A stretch of DNA of 64,000 nucleotides from Salinicoccus kekensis (GTDB taxonomy: Bacteria > Bacillota > Bacilli > Staphylococcales > Salinicoccaceae): the NCBI RefSeq assembly GCF_900220995.1, contig NZ_OBQF01000002.1:124001-188000 (forward strand), written 5' to 3'. The notes under the pieces were generated by a model that saw only the letters and a program-made list of their open reading frames with translations, did no database searches and was not told the DNA's origin. Positions 61,854 to 64,000 of this stretch are shown piece after piece (within the stretch, counting starts at the first letter, position 1; the number at the start of each line of letters is the position of its first letter). A program made the translations under genes and the position numbers.

Positions 61854-63371
61854 TTAACCTTCCAGGTAAGTGCCGACACCCGGGCCGTACGGTAGTCCGG
61901 TGTAGAACCAGATCGCCAGCATGATGATCCATGTGATCAGGAATGCGATGGAGTACGGCAGCATCAGGGAGATGTATGTCCCGATGCTCGCATTCTTGTC
62001 ATAGCGCTGCATGAATGCAAGGACGATGACCATGTACGGGAACAGCGGCGTGATGATGTTCACGGATGAGTCCCCGATACGGTATGCCATCTGCGTGAAC
62101 GCCGGATGGTAGCCGAGCTGCATGAACATCGGCACGAATATCGGCGCCTCGATCGCCCACTTGGCCGACCCTGAAGTGATCAGGAAGTTCAGCAGTGACG
62201 TGAACAGGATGTATGCGACGATGAGGCCGAAGCCTGTGAATTCGATGTCCTGCAGGAATTCTGCACCGTTGACCGCGATCCATGTTCCAAGGTTGGACCA
62301 GTTGAAGTACGCGATGAACTGCGCAATCGCAAATACGAGCACGATATAACCGGCCATATCCTTGATGGATTCCGTCATGTAGTAAGTCATGTCCTTGCCG
62401 GACTTGATCTTCCCGGTGACGATACCGAAGGCCAGGCCGATGATGATGAAGAAGATCAGGATGATCGGTACGATGCCGTCTATGAACGGCGACGGTATGA
62501 TCGTGCCGTCTTCACCCGTGAGCGGGCTGTCCGGCATCATGAGTACTGCAACGATAACGCCCCAGTACACGAGACCTGCGATGATTGCAGTGATGAAGCC
62601 TTTCTTCGCATTCGGAAGCTCTTCCGTGTTCTCACCTTCGATTGCGCCGCCTGTGTATTCACCGAGCCTCGGCTCGACGAATTTGGATGTGATCAATCCG
62701 CCGACGATCGTCAGGACGAATACGGAAGCGATGTTGAAGAACCAGTTGTCCACCGGCGTAACCACGAATGACTCGTCGATGATCTGCGCCGCTTCCGTCG
62801 AGATGCCGGCAAGGAGTGCGTCAGTCCCCGCGATGAACAGGTTCGCCGTGAACCCGGCACCTGCACCGGCGAAGCCGGCCGCAAGACCCGCAAGCGGATG
62901 CCTGCCGATCTTATAGAATACGAGGGCGCCGAGCGGCGGTACGATGACCGCTGCCGCATCCGATGCGATATTGCCGAGGATACCGACAAATACAAGCGTG
63001 TATGTAATCAGGAACGGTGGTGATTTCAAAATCGTCTTGCGGATCGCATAGTCGAGCAACCCGACTTTCTCAGCCAGGCCGATACCGAGCATCATCGCCA
63101 GCACAAGGCCGAGCGGTGCGAATCCTGTGAAGTTCTCAAGCATCGATGTCAGCATGAACTGCAGGCCTTCACCCGACAGGAGGCTCCGGATGTCGAGCTC
63201 CTCCCCTGTACCCGGGTGGATGACCGAGGCGCCCGCCATGCTGAAGATGGCGGACAGGACGATGATGAGGGCTGCAAGCATGACGAACAGTACAAATGGA
63301 TCCGGCAGTTTATTACCGACCCTTTCTATCACGTCGAGCGCTTTTCCAAAAAAGCCTTTCTTCTTTTCCAT
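61854..63371 (-). CDS. abgT: AbgT family p-aminobenzoyl-glutamate transporter
   Basis: 505 residues with about 12 helices and re-entrant loops. AbgT markers: LPDPFVLFVMLAALIIVLSAIFS, GNIASDAAAVIVPPLGALVFYKIGRHPLAGLAAGFAG, and SGSAKWAIEAPIFVPMFMQLGYHPAFTQ. Imports the folate breakdown product p-aminobenzoyl-glutamate; some homologues export sulfonamides. 35 bp after the abgB-like gene, so an operon with the hydrolase. Confidence 0.92.
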   Translation of the reverse strand: MEKKKGFFGKALDVIERVGNKLPDPFVLFVMLAALIIVLSAIFSMAGASVIHPGTGEELDIRSLLSGEGLQFMLTSMLENFTGFAPLGLVLAMMLGIGLAEKVGLLDYAIRKTILKSPPFLITYTLVFVGILGNIASDAAAVIVPPLGALVFYKIGRHPLAGLAAGFAGAGAGFTANLFIAGTDALLAGISTEAAQIIDESFVVTPVDNWFFNIASVFVLTIVGGLITSKFVEPRLGEYTGGAIEGENTEELPNAKKGFITAIIAGLVYWGVIVAVLMMPDSPLTGEDGTIIPSPFIDGIVPIILIFFIIIGLAFGIVTGKIKSGKDMTYYMTESIKDMAGYIVLVFAIAQFIAYFNWSNLGTWIAVNGAEFLQDIEFTGFGLIVAYILFTSLLNFLITSGSAKWAIEAPIFVPMFMQLGYHPAFTQMAYRIGDSSVNIITPLFPYMVIVLAFMQRYDKNASIGTYISLMLPYSIAFLITWIIMLAIWFYTGLPYGPGVGTYLEG

Positions 63372-63406
63372 AGGTCACCTCTTTATTCTTATATTGGATT
63401 TTTAAA

Positions 63407-64000
63407 TCATTCGGCGCTCAATGGCGACGGTTTGACCTCTTCAGGTATCGGGTTGATGTATTCGTGTTTCGACCTGAAATCTTCAAACTCCGCTTTGATC
63501 TGCTTCAGTTCCTCCTCGGACTGCAGCAGGCGCAGTCCTGTCTGTGCCATGGCCTGCGCTGCGCGGAGCGTGCCGCGGTGTGCGAAATCGCTCAGCCCCT
63601 GCGATGTCATCTGCCATGAATGCAGTGCCGTGCCGAGTGCTGCAGTGGCTGATGTCAGCTGTGCGGTCGGAACGACCCAGCTCACGTCACCGACATCCGT
63701 CGATCCCGGCAGGAGGCCTGCCTCACCTTTGTATGTGGAGATGGACTCTGCAACATATTTCCCTTCAAAATCCGAGCCGTCGCCCCTGTAGCCGAATGCG
63801 ACCAGCGGGTCGAGGTAGTTCTTCTGCTCCGTCTCAGGGAGCGTCTCCCAGATTTGTTTTGCGAATGATATTTCATCCTCAGTTGCCTTGCCGGCACCGA
63901 CTTCCACGAACTCGTCGTAAAGCAGCGCTTCGAGGCTGCGGTTCGGTACGTAGTTCGAGCAGCCCTTATCAAACTTCACCGTGACTTCCGTCTCGGTCAT
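63407..64000 (-). CDS. abgB: AbgB-like M20 amidohydrolase, C-terminal part (runs off window)
   Basis: 197 codons of a gene that continues beyond base 64000. The reading frame is open to the edge and contains the conserved LLPGSTDVGDVSWVVPTAQL segment of AbgB/AmhX-type amidohydrolases, where E/D and H residues complete the metal site, plus HSWQMTSQGLSDFAHRGTLRAAQAMA. With AbgT it forms the p-aminobenzoyl-glutamate uptake and hydrolysis pair. The real start is not in the window. Confidence 0.88.
   Translation of the reverse strand: MTETEVTVKFDKGCSNYVPNRSLEALLYDEFVEVGAGKATEDEISFAKQIWETLPETEQKNYLDPLVAFGYRGDGSDFEGKYVAESISTYKGEAGLLPGSTDVGDVSWVVPTAQLTSATAALGTALHSWQMTSQGLSDFAHRGTLRAAQAMAQTGLRLLQSEEELKQIKAEFEDFRSKHEYINPIPEEVKPSPLSAE

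Noticed and set aside
1-64000. tRNA, rRNA, T-box or known riboswitch
   Set aside because: Leader regions were read for cloverleaf, T-box (TGGN) and common riboswitch signatures; none was convincing.

Overview
The window looks like chromosomal DNA of a Bacillota species, most likely a moderately salt-adapted member of the Staphylococcaceae (Salinicoccus/Jeotgalicoccus type). The clues are strong AGGAGG-type ribosome binding sites, frequent TTG/GTG starts, a NorB-type efflux pump, five sites resembling the staphylococcal/bacillar sigma-B promoter (GTTTAA-N13/14-GGGTAT), and many Na+-coupled transporters. The genus is an inference. No rRNA, tRNA, CRISPR array or phage module was seen.

Region by region. 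0.4-11.2 kb is an AT-rich defence island: a compact two-gene system (DUF4297-like nuclease plus zinc-hook SMC/Rad50-like ATPase, resembling a minimal Lamassu), a complete type I restriction-modification operon (hsdM-hsdS with hsdR), and an unrecognised membrane-anchored 524-residue protein behind a perfect palindrome. A broken zinc-binding lipoprotein gene (11.3-11.7 kb) marks its right edge. 11.8-14.3 kb holds a DUF1028 hydrolase and rocB. 14.5-24.0 kb is a catabolic regulon for N-carbamoyl-beta-amino acids (reductive pyrimidine route or a close variant): CoA-acylating semialdehyde dehydrogenase, omega-aminotransferase, PucR regulator, carbamoyl amidohydrolase, YtcJ-like amidohydrolase and a two-subunit sodium symporter. 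24.4-31.1 kb carries a second sodium symporter, a CNNM/CorC membrane protein, a D-2-hydroxyacid dehydrogenase, a YjiH protein and a YkvI transporter. 31.2-34.4 kb is a short-chain dehydrogenase cluster (one member frameshifted) with a divergent TetR regulator. 34.4-42.0 kb has an M20 amidohydrolase, acetamidase/formamidase, a duplicated AhpD-like protein, coat-F-like and DUF2382 stress proteins, ybaK and a DUF2243-CtaG pair. 42.3-48.3 kb has gamma-glutamyltransferase, an SDR, a cytoplasmic class A beta-lactamase-like protein, and a 2.3-kb segment bracketed by inverted 24-bp-period repeats. 48.5-64 kb has two tandem orphan oligopeptide-binding lipoproteins, NorB/LysR, a secreted glycerophosphodiesterase, a CodA-like deaminase, a GltS-type symporter, stress SDRs and the start of an abgB-abgT folate-catabolite operon.

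The most unusual non-coding feature is a set of tandem stem-loop arrays at three unrelated intergenic sites (37.1-37.4, 45.86-46.12 and 54.63-54.9 kb). All repeat with a 51-bp period although the third family has a different sequence, and that family shows compensatory base-pair changes. One unit has become the terminator of a gene, and another array is interrupted by transposon-end-like repeats. Other notable points are an FNR-type box centred near -41.5 of a copper-chaperone-like gene, a small protein built from 28-residue repeats, and two enzymes lacking a canonical catalytic residue.
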